From: Chitinophagales bacterium
GTDB taxonomy: Bacteria; Bacteroidota; Bacteroidia; Chitinophagales; Saprospiraceae
Assembly: GCA_017303475.1 (NCBI GenBank)
Contig: JAFLBO010000032.1
Span: forward strand, 1-64,000
Direction of reading: 5' to 3'
DNA: 64,000 nt
Positions 43,096 through 51,929 of this stretch are shown here, piece after piece. The notes below the pieces were generated by a model, which saw only the letters and a list, made by a program, of their open reading frames with translations, was not told the DNA's origin and searched no databases. Position numbers and translations under genes: made by a program. Every line of letters begins with the position of its first letter. Positions within the stretch are counted from its first letter, which is position 1.

Positions 43096-43374
43096 TCAAA
43101 CCTATCGATTAACCACAAAACTTAAAGCCATACTCCCAGTATTCCCCAGGCCCGGGTCCCGCCGTCTGCGAGGCAAGCCCGACCGAAGGGGATGTTCCCG
43201 ACGTAAGGAGGGAGCGCCTTCTTTTTAACCGGCGGTACAGCACGATGCCAAAGAAAAAACGATGGCCCGCGGTTAAAAAGTAGCGCAATCCCCGCAGGTC
43301 GTTGGCTCTGCCGGAAAGACTGCCTTTTTTCTTTTGGTTACTTTTCTTTTTGGGCAAGCAAAAAGAAAAGTAAC
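43096..43374 (-). repeat. Dispersed repeat/hairpin element in the 42861-43456 gap
   Basis: GTTACTTTTCTTTTT (43337-43351) and its exact complement (43360-43374) form a 15-bp stem with loop GGGCAAGC, followed on the minus strand by GC-rich sequence and a frame reading MPKKKSNQKKKG. I recall the same hairpin and frame from other Bacteroidota genomes, where it is predicted as a hypothetical protein; I judge it a non-coding or mobile repeat. The rest of the gap (42861-43095) is AT-rich with nothing recognised. Confidence 0.55.
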
Positions 43375-43456
43375 AATGCCAGACTGATGAACTAATGCCA
43401 AGCTAATAACCATCAATTACTTATTTTGTGGGTAAGCGATAGCCTCTTAGCCTCTC

Positions 43457-44206
43457 CTAAATCGGCGCCATAACCACCGTCGTAGGCACAGCGCTGCCAT
43501 CAGGTGTGGGCTCTTCCGACACCGCAAAGCCAATGGCATTTTCTACGTAAGCAAACTTTTGCCAGTCGCCATCTGTAGCCACCATGCCCATACTTTTGGG
43601 CGCCGTTTCCCCTTCCACAATTGCCCAGAATTGCAGGTATTTACCTGGTTCTGCTTTGGGCATCCGACTCAAATCCAGCGCCACCGATTGACGTGCATTG
43701 TTGTAATAAACAGCCGTTTGTTTCTCTTTACCGGCAATATTGATCACTTTGGTACCTGGGTCGCGCAGCAAATTGAATTGGTCTTCCATGGCAATGAGTT
43801 GCTTTTGCCTTGTCTGACAATCCTGCATTTCCTGCTGCATACGTTTGTTCTCCTGTTCCAGCAATCGATATCCGCGTTGCGATCCCTGCCATAAAATAGC
43901 CAGTACAACGGCTGCAGAGATGGCTCCGCCCAGAATCATATTCCGGGTAAAATTATTCACCTTCTGCGAACCTGTAGATGCATCATTTGCTATGTCTCTC
44001 AGGATTTTATCGCGCAATCCGGCAGGTGGGGGCACGGCATTGGCCTGGGCAAACTGTTCCAGTGCCAATTCAATCCGGTTCATTTCCTCGCGCAATTGAG
44101 GGTGCTTTTGCAGCATAGTTTCTACCGTTGACCGCTCCTCGGCGCTGCATTGGTTGAGCACGTATGCTTCAAGTAATCCGGATGCCAAAAATGTTTGAAC
44201 GTCCAT
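43457..44206 (-). CDS. Anti-sigma factor, RskA-like
   Basis: 249 residues from ATG 44206 (MDVQTFLASGLLEAYVLNQ); an in-frame ATG at 44230 is less likely. The N-terminal cytoplasmic anti-sigma region (about 1-85, with EERSTVETMLQKHPQLREEM) is followed by one membrane helix (about 93-112), a coiled coil (about 120-150) and a periplasmic domain with the LQFWAIVEG..PKSMGMV pattern of RskA C-terminal domains. It should hold the ECF sigma factor encoded 52 bp upstream until released. Confidence 0.9.
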   Translation of the reverse strand: MDVQTFLASGLLEAYVLNQCSAEERSTVETMLQKHPQLREEMNRIELALEQFAQANAVPPPAGLRDKILRDIANDASTGSQKVNNFTRNMILGGAISAAVVLAILWQGSQRGYRLLEQENKRMQQEMQDCQTRQKQLIAMEDQFNLLRDPGTKVINIAGKEKQTAVYYNNARQSVALDLSRMPKAEPGKYLQFWAIVEGETAPKSMGMVATDGDWQKFAYVENAIGFAVSEEPTPDGSAVPTTVVMAPI

Positions 44207-44258
44207 GGTGCTGTATAATCGAAGGTACAAGTACCTGCGTTGTTAAAATATTGGGTTT

Positions 44259-44825
44259 TCAAATACGTTCTGCCATCATGCCTATGAGCAGCATGGCAGC
44301 GGGGTTGTCGCTGAAAATCAAGCGGAGTTCGTTGATGGCAAACCGCAGGCGTGTTTTCACTGTACCCAAAGGAATACCAGTGGCTTCTGCCACCTCTTCC
44401 TGGGTATAACCCTGGAAATACACCATCTCTATCAGACGGGCATATTTCTCGTCCAGTTTGCCTACCAGTTCGCGCAAACCAACGTGTTCAGGGTTGATCT
44501 GTTCGCTTCCGGGAGTATGTACGAGGGAATCCAGGGAATCAGATTTTTTCGAATGATTAAATTGTGCTGAACGAGTAGCATCAATAGCACTGTTTCGGGC
44601 TATGTTAAGTAACCAGGTAAAAAGCCTGCCCTTTTCAGGGTTATAAGAAGCGCCGTTTCGCCAGGCTTTCGTAAAAGTATCCTGCAATACCTGCTCAGAC
44701 AGTTCCCGGGATTGCACGATGCGCATTATCACCCCGAACAATGCCGCACTGTACTGATCGTACAAAGTGGCAATGGCGCGTTGATCCTGCTGCTGCAGTT
44801 GAATGATGATGGAATCTTGCATCAA
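44259..44825 (-). CDS. ECF-type RNA polymerase sigma factor
   Basis: 188 residues (or 187 from the second Met). Sigma region 2 (about 18-88, YDQYSAALFGVIMRIV and GRLFTWLLNIARNSAIDATR) and region 4 (about 120-175, EMVYFQGYTQEEVAEATGIP then GTVKTRLRFAINELR). It pairs with the anti-sigma factor gene downstream. Two genes just beyond (45099 and 47826) share a promoter-like motif that would suit an ECF factor, so they may be its regulon. Confidence 0.93.
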   Translation of the reverse strand: MMQDSIIIQLQQQDQRAIATLYDQYSAALFGVIMRIVQSRELSEQVLQDTFTKAWRNGASYNPEKGRLFTWLLNIARNSAIDATRSAQFNHSKKSDSLDSLVHTPGSEQINPEHVGLRELVGKLDEKYARLIEMVYFQGYTQEEVAEATGIPLGTVKTRLRFAINELRLIFSDNPAAMLLIGMMAERI

Positions 44826-44868
44826 TATAGTACGAGTTTTGGGCGCTTTTGGATCAAGTTAAGGAGGT

Positions 44869-44940
44869 TTTTTTACCGCCGAGGCGCGGAGGCGCAGAGA
44901 GCGTTAATCCTCTGCGCCTCCGCGCCTCGGCGGTAAAAAA
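44869..44940. repeat. Perfect 31-bp palindrome, CGCGGAGGCGCAGAG family
   Basis: Arms 44869-44899 and 44910-44940 are exact complements (TTTTTTACCGCCGAGGCG, then 8-bp GCGGAGGC units) around loop AGCGTTAATC. It lies upstream of the sigma gene and of the TonB receptor gene (divergent), so it is not simply a terminator at gene ends. Confidence 0.9.
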
Positions 44941-45040
44941 ATACGCTTAAACAAATCATCCCCACAAAAGTGCCGCTTTTCGGCCGCTCCGCCAACCAAC
45001 CAACAAAAGTTTAATAAAGGCGTTCATTTTTTTCGAAAAA

Positions 45041-45069
45041 ATCCAAACCTGAATGCCCCTCCGTATATT
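45041..45069 (+). promoter_or_regulatory. Candidate ECF promoter of the TonB receptor gene
   Basis: ATCCAAAC (45041-45048), 13-bp spacer, CGTATATT (45062-45069), 29 bp before the ATG. The same two blocks with identical spacing occur at 47640-47668. No TTTG/TAnnTTTG housekeeping pattern was seen here. Confidence 0.5.
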
Positions 45070-45098
45070 TCCGCAAACCTCATATCCTCTTCCGAATC

Positions 45099-47375
45099 AT
45101 GCAAAAATTTACCCTGTTACTCAGCTTTATTTGTTTTTGCCTTAACCTGTCTGCCCTGGAAGCCGCACATGGCGGAACACTGAACGGCATTGTAGTAGAA
45201 CGCGAAAACATGCTCGAAATAGCCGGCGCAACCGTACGGCTCCTTCCCCTGAACCAACAAAATGTAACCAACGAACTCGGCGCTTTCAGCTTCAGCGATC
45301 TGCCTGGTGGACAGTACACCCTGATCGTTCAATGCCTGGGCTTTCAGGCCGACACCCAAACGGTGGTGATCAAAGACCATGAAAGTTATTACCTCAAAAT
45401 AGCCCTCCGAAGCACATCCCTACAATTAGCTGATGTGGAAGTGAATATTCAACAGGCCAAACCGCTCAGCACACTTAGTCAGATCGACCTTAAAACCCGC
45501 CCCCTGAACAGCACCCAGGATATGCTGCGCTTTGTACCCGGCCTGGTCATTGCCCAACATGCCGGCGGCGGCAAAGCAGAACAGATTTTCCTCCGCGGTT
45601 TTGATATAGATCACGGCACCGATATTGCCCTTTCTGCCGATGGTATGCCGGTAAATATGGTATCGCATGCCCACGGACAAGGCTATGCCGACCTGCACTT
45701 CGTAATCCCGGAACTGGTGGAAAAAATTGATTTTCAAAAAGGTCCTTACTACGCAAACGTGGGCAACCTGGGTACCGCAGGTTATGTTAAATTCCATATG
45801 CAGGACGTGCTCCCCCAGAGCTTCGTTAAACTCGAAGCCGGACAATTCGACACCTACCGTAGTGTGGCGGCCCTTGATCTGCTGGGCGCCAAAGCTGCCG
45901 CGCGTGGTACCCACGCCTATGTGGCCGGCGAAACCTTGTTCTCCAATGGCTATTTTGATGCTCCTCAGGATTTCAAACGCATCAATGTAATGGGTAAATT
46001 CCGGCAGGTGATGGACGATGGCAAATTGCTTACGCTTTCCGTTTCGCATTTCACGAGCAACTGGCTGGCTTCCGGACAAATCCCGGAACGGGCCGTGCGC
46101 AGCGGCTTGATTGGTCGCTTCGGAGCCATTGACCCCACTGAGGGCGGCAGCACTTCCCGCACCAATGTAAACCTCGAACACAGCGTAGCAGTAACCAATA
46201 AAACCTTGGTTAAAAACCAGTTTTTCTGGTCAAAATACGATTTCGAACTGTATTCCAATTTCACCTTTTTTCTGGAAGATGCCGTCAATGGCGACCAAAT
46301 ACGGCAAAAAGAAAACCGAAACATCACGGGCTACAATGGCTCCGTGATCCACGAAATGCAATGGCTGAATCGTCCGCTACGACTCGAAGCTGGCGCTCAG
46401 GTGCGGTACGACCAGGTGAACGATGTGGAACTCAGCAAAACCCAACGCCGGGTAAACACCCTGCAACAACTGGCATTGGGCGACGTGCAGGAGCTCAACC
46501 TCGGGCTGTATGCCGATGCACATTGGAAACTCAGTCCAAGGCTGGATGCCAACCTGGGCATGCGTTTTGATCAGTTCCATTTCGCTTACGCCGACCAGCT
46601 GGATTCCATAGATCAATATCCATCCAAAGGAAAATCCATTGCCAGCCCGAAACTGAACCTGAATTATAGGTTGCATCCTAAAATCAGTCTGTATGCGCAG
46701 GCCGGTACCGGATTTCACTCCAATGATACAAGAGTTATTCTGCAACAAAATGCCGAACAAATCCTGCCCCGCGCCATCGGTTATGAACTGGGCGCCATGG
46801 TTAAACCCTGGAATCGCCTGCTGCTGTCGGCCAGTGCCTGGCAGCTGGATCTGGAACAGGAGTTTGTATATGTGGGCGATGCCGGCATCGTGGAACCCAG
46901 CGGCCAAAGTAAGCGCCAGGGTTTCGACCTCAGTGTGCGCTGGGAAATTGCGCCCTGGCTGATGCTGGATGCCGATTACAACTACACGCACCCGCGCGCA
47001 ACCGAGGAACCGGAAGGTCAGCAATACATTCCGCTGGCGCCCATACACACCAGCATAGGCGGTTTGCTGTTCACCAGTCCGAAAGGGTTCAACGCAGGCC
47101 TGCGCTACCGTTACCTGGCCGACCGCCCTGCTAATGAAGACTACAGCCTGACGGCCGATGGCTGGTGGCTCTGGGATGCACAAATGGGGTACGCACCGAA
47201 AGGCAAAGCCATGGAAGCCGTGATATCTGTACAAAACCTGGCCAACACCAAATGGAAAGAAGCCCAGTTTGAAACCGAAAGCAGACTACGCGATGAAGCC
47301 GAACCTGTGTCGGAGATCCATTACACCCCAGGAACACCGTTTTTTGTGAAGGCAGGATTGGTGTTTAAATTTTAA
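45099..47375 (+). CDS. TonB-dependent outer membrane receptor
   Basis: 758 residues. A signal peptide is followed by a CarboxypepD_reg-like domain (about 28-105, GTLNGIVVERENMLEIAGATVRL), a plug domain (about 125-240, with GGKAEQIFLRGFDIDHGTDI) and a 22-strand barrel ending in an aromatic F-K-F C-terminus. The His-rich plug segment PVNMVSHAHGQGYADLH and overall form resemble metal or small-ligand receptors; a SusC role is unlikely since no SusD is adjacent. Ligand unknown. It lies between the ECF system and the DUF4331 pair. Confidence 0.92.
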   Translation: MQKFTLLLSFICFCLNLSALEAAHGGTLNGIVVERENMLEIAGATVRLLPLNQQNVTNELGAFSFSDLPGGQYTLIVQCLGFQADTQTVVIKDHESYYLKIALRSTSLQLADVEVNIQQAKPLSTLSQIDLKTRPLNSTQDMLRFVPGLVIAQHAGGGKAEQIFLRGFDIDHGTDIALSADGMPVNMVSHAHGQGYADLHFVIPELVEKIDFQKGPYYANVGNLGTAGYVKFHMQDVLPQSFVKLEAGQFDTYRSVAALDLLGAKAAARGTHAYVAGETLFSNGYFDAPQDFKRINVMGKFRQVMDDGKLLTLSVSHFTSNWLASGQIPERAVRSGLIGRFGAIDPTEGGSTSRTNVNLEHSVAVTNKTLVKNQFFWSKYDFELYSNFTFFLEDAVNGDQIRQKENRNITGYNGSVIHEMQWLNRPLRLEAGAQVRYDQVNDVELSKTQRRVNTLQQLALGDVQELNLGLYADAHWKLSPRLDANLGMRFDQFHFAYADQLDSIDQYPSKGKSIASPKLNLNYRLHPKISLYAQAGTGFHSNDTRVILQQNAEQILPRAIGYELGAMVKPWNRLLLSASAWQLDLEQEFVYVGDAGIVEPSGQSKRQGFDLSVRWEIAPWLMLDADYNYTHPRATEEPEGQQYIPLAPIHTSIGGLLFTSPKGFNAGLRYRYLADRPANEDYSLTADGWWLWDAQMGYAPKGKAMEAVISVQNLANTKWKEAQFETESRLRDEAEPVSEIHYTPGTPFFVKAGLVFKF

Positions 47376-47465
47376 GGCACAAAGCGCTGGGCCGAAGGCG
47401 CGAAGTGGGTTGCACAAAGGCATGTTACACAAAGGCGCGAAGGCACAAAAGCGCGAAGATTGGCG
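47376..47465. repeat. GGCGCGAAG / GGCACAAAG unit array
   Basis: Degenerate units AAGGCACAAAG, AAGGCGCGAAG and TACACAAAGGCGCG repeat after the TonB receptor stop. One-armed here; the complementary form is seen near 32410. The remaining parts of the 47376-47825 gap are listed separately. Confidence 0.6.
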
Positions 47466-47506
47466 TGGATGCCAATAAGGGGAGGTCAGGCGCAGATCAT
47501 ATAGTA

Positions 47507-47583
47507 CAGAGCGTGATTTTTCCTGTTTACTGTTGGGGTGACTGGCAGTCACCCCGACAGTAAACAGGAAAAATCACGCTCTG
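47507..47583. repeat. 37-bp-arm palindrome AGAGCGTGATTTTTCCTG
   Basis: Arms 47507-47543 and 47547-47583 complement each other with a single mismatch and loop GGC; inner arm GGGGTGACT. Unlike the other elements it contains no short tandem units. It lies between the TonB receptor and DUF4331 genes. Confidence 0.9.
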
Positions 47584-47639
47584 AGCCACAACAAACACAT
47601 AAAAATTCGCCCCCCCCTCAAAAAAACTACTCCCCCTAA

Positions 47640-47668
47640 ATCCAAACGCCCCCCTACCCTCGTATATT
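47640..47668 (+). promoter_or_regulatory. Candidate ECF promoter of the DUF4331 pair
   Basis: ATCCAAAC (47640-47647), 13-bp spacer, CGTATATT (47661-47668): exact repeats of both blocks found before the TonB receptor. The 5' leader would be about 150 nt. Confidence 0.5.
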
Positions 47669-47741
47669 ATTCCAGAAGACCAAAAGAACGAGAGCTCCCT
47701 CTAATATCATTCCATAATTCACTGTAAATCAAAATTTTATT

Positions 47742-47761
47742 GAAAAAGCGCTTGCTTTTTC
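47742..47761 (+). promoter_or_regulatory. Leader hairpin GAAAAAGC-GCTT-GCTTTTTC
   Basis: 8-bp perfect stem with a 4-nt loop in the presumed 5' leader of the first DUF4331 gene, 65 bp before its ATG. It could act on RNA (stability, attenuation) or as a DNA operator. Confidence 0.45.
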
Positions 47762-47825
47762 CGGCCATACCCTTGCCCAAAAACAAGCGCACAACCAAAA
47801 CCTTTCACCCAACAGATTCCTCATT

Positions 47826-49553
47826 ATGAAAGAATCCATCTTCCACTCCCTTTGCCGGCGACTTCCTGCAGTCTTTGCACTGCTGATGCTTGCCATGAGC
47901 CTCCGGGCATCTTCCCACCGGGAAGCGCCACTGATTGCCAACGATCCGCTGGCCGACAACACCGATGTGTACGCTTTCCGGAGCCCCGACAACCCCAACA
48001 CCATTACCATCATTGCCTGCTACATTCCGGCTGAATTACCGCACGGCGGACCCAACTTCCACACTTTTGGGGAAAACATCCGCTACGAACTGCACGTAGA
48101 CAATGATCCGGCCAAACCCGGCGATGAAATCACCTACCGTTTTACGTTCAAGCGTACCAACGAAGATCCATCTACCTTCTTCAACATTCGCCTGGGTAAA
48201 ATCAACGCCAAAACCACCTACACCTGCGAACGTTCCACAGACGGTGGTCAAACCTGGCAAACCATCATCACCAACGGCATGGTGCCGCCTCCAAACATCG
48301 GTCAGCGCTCCATCCAGAGCGGTGTTGGTTTGGGCGCCGCTGATTACAACAGCCTGATGATGAGCGCTATCCTGAACGCCAACACCGGAGAGAAGGTGTT
48401 TTGTGGCCCGGTAGACGATCCATTTTTCGTAGACCTCGGCGGCGTGTTCGATCTGGGCAATATGCCACGTCAGGGCGGCGCTGCCTTCCGCGATGGTTTG
48501 GGCCAGTTCAACTGCCATGCCATTGCCATCCAGGTGCCTATCAGCACCTTGCTGAAAGCTGGCGTAACAGCAACACCCGTCAGCATTCTTGATCCCAACT
48601 ATGTCATTGGCGTATGGGCCAGCGCCAGCAGGAAAGCCACACGTACCCTCAGCGCTGGTGGCTACACCGACAGTGGCAACTGGGTACAGGTTAGCCGTTT
48701 AGGCATGCCGCTCACCAATGAAGCTGTCATTCCAATTGGTTTCAAAGACTACTGGAACTCACTCACGCCTTACCAGGAACTCAACGACCAGATTCTCGAT
48801 CAGTTCTTCTACAACCCCGAACTGGCCTTGTATATGGACAACTCCCTGTTTGGCGGCGCGGTGCCTGCGTTTTCCAAATTGCGGATCCAACGCAAATCGC
48901 TCGGAGCGTTCGACTTTGGTTACGGGAAAGACGGACTTTGGTCGCTGAAAGGATCGGCGGCAGTGGCCGGTACAGCCCTGGATGACGCCGTGTTTGGCAC
49001 CTTGCTGCTGCCTGGACCAGGCAAAGCTCGCTCTGTAGACCTCTGGCCAATATTCCACACCGGCGTGCCTAATTTCCCGCCTTATCAACTGGCAACGGGC
49101 AAAAACGGCAACCCATTGGCGGCTGGTAAACCCTTTATCCACAACTTCCTGCCCAACGGCGGCGATATGCTTCGCCTCAACATGGCCACTCCGGTTACCC
49201 CGCGCAACGACCCGGCTTTCTCCTCAGAAGGCATCATTGCAGCAGCCGTGGCCGGACTTACCCAAGCGCCTTACAACACCAATACAAACGTGGAATTTAT
49301 CCCAAATATGGACGGATTCCCTAATGGTCGCCGGCTAGAAGACGATGTTACCCGCATCGAATTGCAGGCCGTTTCAGGCATCGCTCTGGCAGCCATCGGT
49401 TTGTGGTACGACGATTTCAACGGCAGCAATCCGGTAACCAATCAGCTGGTGAATGTACTCACCTACGACACCGGCGTTAACCAAAACGACAAATCCTTCC
49501 AATCCGGTTTCCCATACCTGGCAGCCCCATGGAGCGGAACGGAAACGAATTAG
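47826..49553 (+). CDS. Secreted DUF4331 protein (copy A, no sorting domain)
   Basis: 575 residues with a signal peptide ending near SLRA. The mature N-terminus SSHREAPLIANDPLADNTDV is the DUF4331 hallmark; further conserved blocks are LHVDNDPAKPGDEITYRF, SRLGMPLTNEAVIPIGFKDY and PNMDGFPNGRRLEDDVTRIE. Function of DUF4331 is unknown. It is closely related to the next gene, 52 bp downstream, along nearly its whole length, but stops at about the point where copy B continues into a T9SS domain. Confidence 0.9.
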   Translation: MKESIFHSLCRRLPAVFALLMLAMSLRASSHREAPLIANDPLADNTDVYAFRSPDNPNTITIIACYIPAELPHGGPNFHTFGENIRYELHVDNDPAKPGDEITYRFTFKRTNEDPSTFFNIRLGKINAKTTYTCERSTDGGQTWQTIITNGMVPPPNIGQRSIQSGVGLGAADYNSLMMSAILNANTGEKVFCGPVDDPFFVDLGGVFDLGNMPRQGGAAFRDGLGQFNCHAIAIQVPISTLLKAGVTATPVSILDPNYVIGVWASASRKATRTLSAGGYTDSGNWVQVSRLGMPLTNEAVIPIGFKDYWNSLTPYQELNDQILDQFFYNPELALYMDNSLFGGAVPAFSKLRIQRKSLGAFDFGYGKDGLWSLKGSAAVAGTALDDAVFGTLLLPGPGKARSVDLWPIFHTGVPNFPPYQLATGKNGNPLAAGKPFIHNFLPNGGDMLRLNMATPVTPRNDPAFSSEGIIAAAVAGLTQAPYNTNTNVEFIPNMDGFPNGRRLEDDVTRIELQAVSGIALAAIGLWYDDFNGSNPVTNQLVNVLTYDTGVNQNDKSFQSGFPYLAAPWSGTETN

Positions 49554-49605
49554 AGAACGATGAACGATGTCATCGAAACAAAATCAATGTTAAACAAATT
49601 GAACA

Positions 49606-51657
49606 ATGAAACTCAATATAAAAAACATACTGGCCGCACTGATGATGCTGGCCACCCTGGGCCAGGCACTGGCTTCCAGTCACCGCGAGGCGCCGCTGAT
49701 TGCAGACGATCCGCTCGCAGATAACGTAGATGTGTATGCTTTCCGCAGCCCGGACAAGCCCAATACCGTTACGCTGATTGCTACTTATGTTCCGCTGCAA
49801 TTGCCTCAGGGCGGCCCGAACTATTTCTCTTTTGGAGAAAACATCCGTTACGAACTGCACATCGACAACGATGCCTCCAAACCCGGCGACGAAATCATTT
49901 ACCGGGTAGAATTCAAAATGGTGAACGAAGACCCAAGCACCTTTTTCAACATTCGTTTGGGTAAGCGCAACCTGAAAATGACCTACACACTGTCTCGTTC
50001 CGACAATGGCGGCCAATCATTTATTACCATTTTGCAAAACAAAGTGGTGCCGCCAACCAACATCGGGCAGCGCAGCATTAATTCACCTATTGGTTTGGGC
50101 AAAACTTACCAGCAATTGGTGAATGAAGCCCTCGCGTACGCCACCACGGGCGAGCGCGTGTACGTGGGACCCTCAGACGATCCGTTTTTTGTAGACCTCG
50201 GCGGCGCTTTTGATCTGGGTGATCTGCCGCGCCAGAGCGGCAATGCCCGCGATGGATTGGCTTGCAAAAACGTGAGCACCATCGCCATTCAGGTGCCTAT
50301 TGCTTTCCTGCGCAAAAAAGGCATTGGCGGCGCGCCTAAAAACGTACTGGACCCTAACTATGTGATAGGTGTTTGGGCCAGTGCCAGTCGTCGCGCGGTG
50401 CGCACCCTGGGCGCCGGAACAGAATCTTACACCGGCAACTGGGTTCAGGTGAGTCGCCTGGGCATGCCACTGACGAATGAAGTGGTTATTCCGGTGGGCT
50501 TCAAGGATTACTGGAATTCCCTGACTCCTTATCAGGAACTGAACGACAACACACTGGATGCCTTTTTCTACAATCCGGAACTGGCGCTGTACATGGACGA
50601 TGATCTGTTTGGTGCTGCTGTGCCAGGATTTTCCAAACTGCGCATTCAGCGCAATTCCCTGGGTGCTTTTGACTTTGGCAACGGGAAGGATGGCTTGTTT
50701 GGTCTGAAAGGCTCTGCAGCCGTAGCCGGAACCGCTCTGGACGATGCCGTATTTGGCGCCCTTTTGTTGCCTGGACCGGGCAAACCGCGTTCTGTTGACC
50801 TTTGGCCGATATTCCACACCGGTGTTCCGAATGTTCGCCCGTACCAGCTGGCTACAGGCAAAGGCGGCAATCCGTTGGCGGCAGGTAAGCCGTTTATCCA
50901 CAACTTTCTGCCTAACGGCGGGGATATGCTTCGTCTGAACATGGCCACTACCCCCACGCCGCGCAACAGCGCACAATTCAGCAGCCTGGGTATTGTGGAC
51001 GCAGCCGTGCGCGGTCTTACCGATCCACAGTACAACAACACCAACATTCAGTGGATTCCGAACATGGATGGCTTTCCAAATGGTCGCCGACTCGAAGACG
51101 ATGTAACCCGCATTGAATTGCAGGCCGTTTCCGGAGTTGCGCTGGCAGCCATTGGTTTGTGGTACGATGATTTCAACGGCAGCAATCCGGTTACCGCAGA
51201 TTTGCTTGACGTACTCAGCTACAGCACCGGTGTGGAAGCCAACGATTTGCCTTTCAAAAACAGCTTCCCATATGTAGCCCTGCCTCATGCCGGCGACGGC
51301 GATTGTGGCGGCACAGTGGCTGGTTCAGGCAATCGCAACCAGGATCTCAGCGGCGGCATCAGCGGCGCCAACGAAACCCAACTGGGCGAATCCACCAAAA
51401 TCCAGGCCATGAGCTACCCAAATCCGTTCACCGAAAGCGCCAACATCCGCTTCCTCGTGGAGTCTCCTACGGATGTACGTATCGACGTGTTCGACCGCTC
51501 AGGCAAACTCGTACAAAGCCTGGTAAATGCCCCACGCGATCCAGGCGAATACGAAGTCCGCTTCGATGCTGCCACCCTTCCGGCAGGCATCTACTTCGCC
51601 CGCATCACCAACAACCAAGGCAAGGAAACGCAGGTACTTAAGCTGGTGAAGCAGTAA
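49606..51657 (+). CDS. Secreted DUF4331 protein with T9SS sorting domain (copy B)
   Basis: 683 residues. Signal peptide, then SSHREAPLIADDPLADNVDV and the same conserved blocks as copy A. After about residue 590 comes a linker and a type A sorting domain (SYPNPFTESANIRFLVES ... GIYFARITNNQGKETQVLKL), so this copy should be exported through T9SS to the surface, while copy A should stay periplasmic or be secreted otherwise. Tandem duplication is evident at both protein and nucleotide level. Function unknown. Confidence 0.92.
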   Translation: MKLNIKNILAALMMLATLGQALASSHREAPLIADDPLADNVDVYAFRSPDKPNTVTLIATYVPLQLPQGGPNYFSFGENIRYELHIDNDASKPGDEIIYRVEFKMVNEDPSTFFNIRLGKRNLKMTYTLSRSDNGGQSFITILQNKVVPPTNIGQRSINSPIGLGKTYQQLVNEALAYATTGERVYVGPSDDPFFVDLGGAFDLGDLPRQSGNARDGLACKNVSTIAIQVPIAFLRKKGIGGAPKNVLDPNYVIGVWASASRRAVRTLGAGTESYTGNWVQVSRLGMPLTNEVVIPVGFKDYWNSLTPYQELNDNTLDAFFYNPELALYMDDDLFGAAVPGFSKLRIQRNSLGAFDFGNGKDGLFGLKGSAAVAGTALDDAVFGALLLPGPGKPRSVDLWPIFHTGVPNVRPYQLATGKGGNPLAAGKPFIHNFLPNGGDMLRLNMATTPTPRNSAQFSSLGIVDAAVRGLTDPQYNNTNIQWIPNMDGFPNGRRLEDDVTRIELQAVSGVALAAIGLWYDDFNGSNPVTADLLDVLSYSTGVEANDLPFKNSFPYVALPHAGDGDCGGTVAGSGNRNQDLSGGISGANETQLGESTKIQAMSYPNPFTESANIRFLVESPTDVRIDVFDRSGKLVQSLVNAPRDPGEYEVRFDAATLPAGIYFARITNNQGKETQVLKLVKQ

Positions 51658-51660
51658 AGA

Positions 51661-51858
51661 GTACATGATTGAAGATTACATGATTGAAGAGTACATAATT
51701 ACATGATTGAAGAGGGAGGGGCGCTGAATTTTAGATACCATCGGGCCAAGGGCCTTGCAAAAAATCATCCCGATAGGCCCATTGACCCGACGAAACATCA
51801 AACTCAGCGCCCCTCCCTCTTCAATCATGTAATCATGTACTCGTCAATCATGTAATCA
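51661..51858. repeat. Palindrome of ACATGATTGAAG units
   Basis: Perfect inner arms of 30 bp (51698-51727 and 51804-51833, containing GAGGGAGGGGCGCTGA), extended outward by ACATGATTGAAG-type units on the left and their complement on the right. The centre holds a smaller stem around ATCGGGCC / GGCCC. It lies between the DUF4331 pair and the TPR lipoprotein gene, followed by a run of ACACTAAA-type units to 51918. Confidence 0.85.
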
Positions 51859-51929
51859 AAAATCCCAAACCCAACGCAACTAAAACACCAAAACACTAAA
51901 ATACTAAAACACTCAAACACTCCTCCTCC

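Noticed and set aside
43109..43357. Small protein MPKKKSNQKKKG...
   Set aside because: Lies inside a hairpin repeat element, basic low-complexity sequence, no neighbour logic; more likely non-coding.
44827..44854. Sigma gene autoregulation by the ECF motif as a firm feature
   Set aside because: The -10-like block is only partly conserved, spacing is one bp shorter and it would give a leaderless mRNA; mentioned only within the ECF promoter finding.
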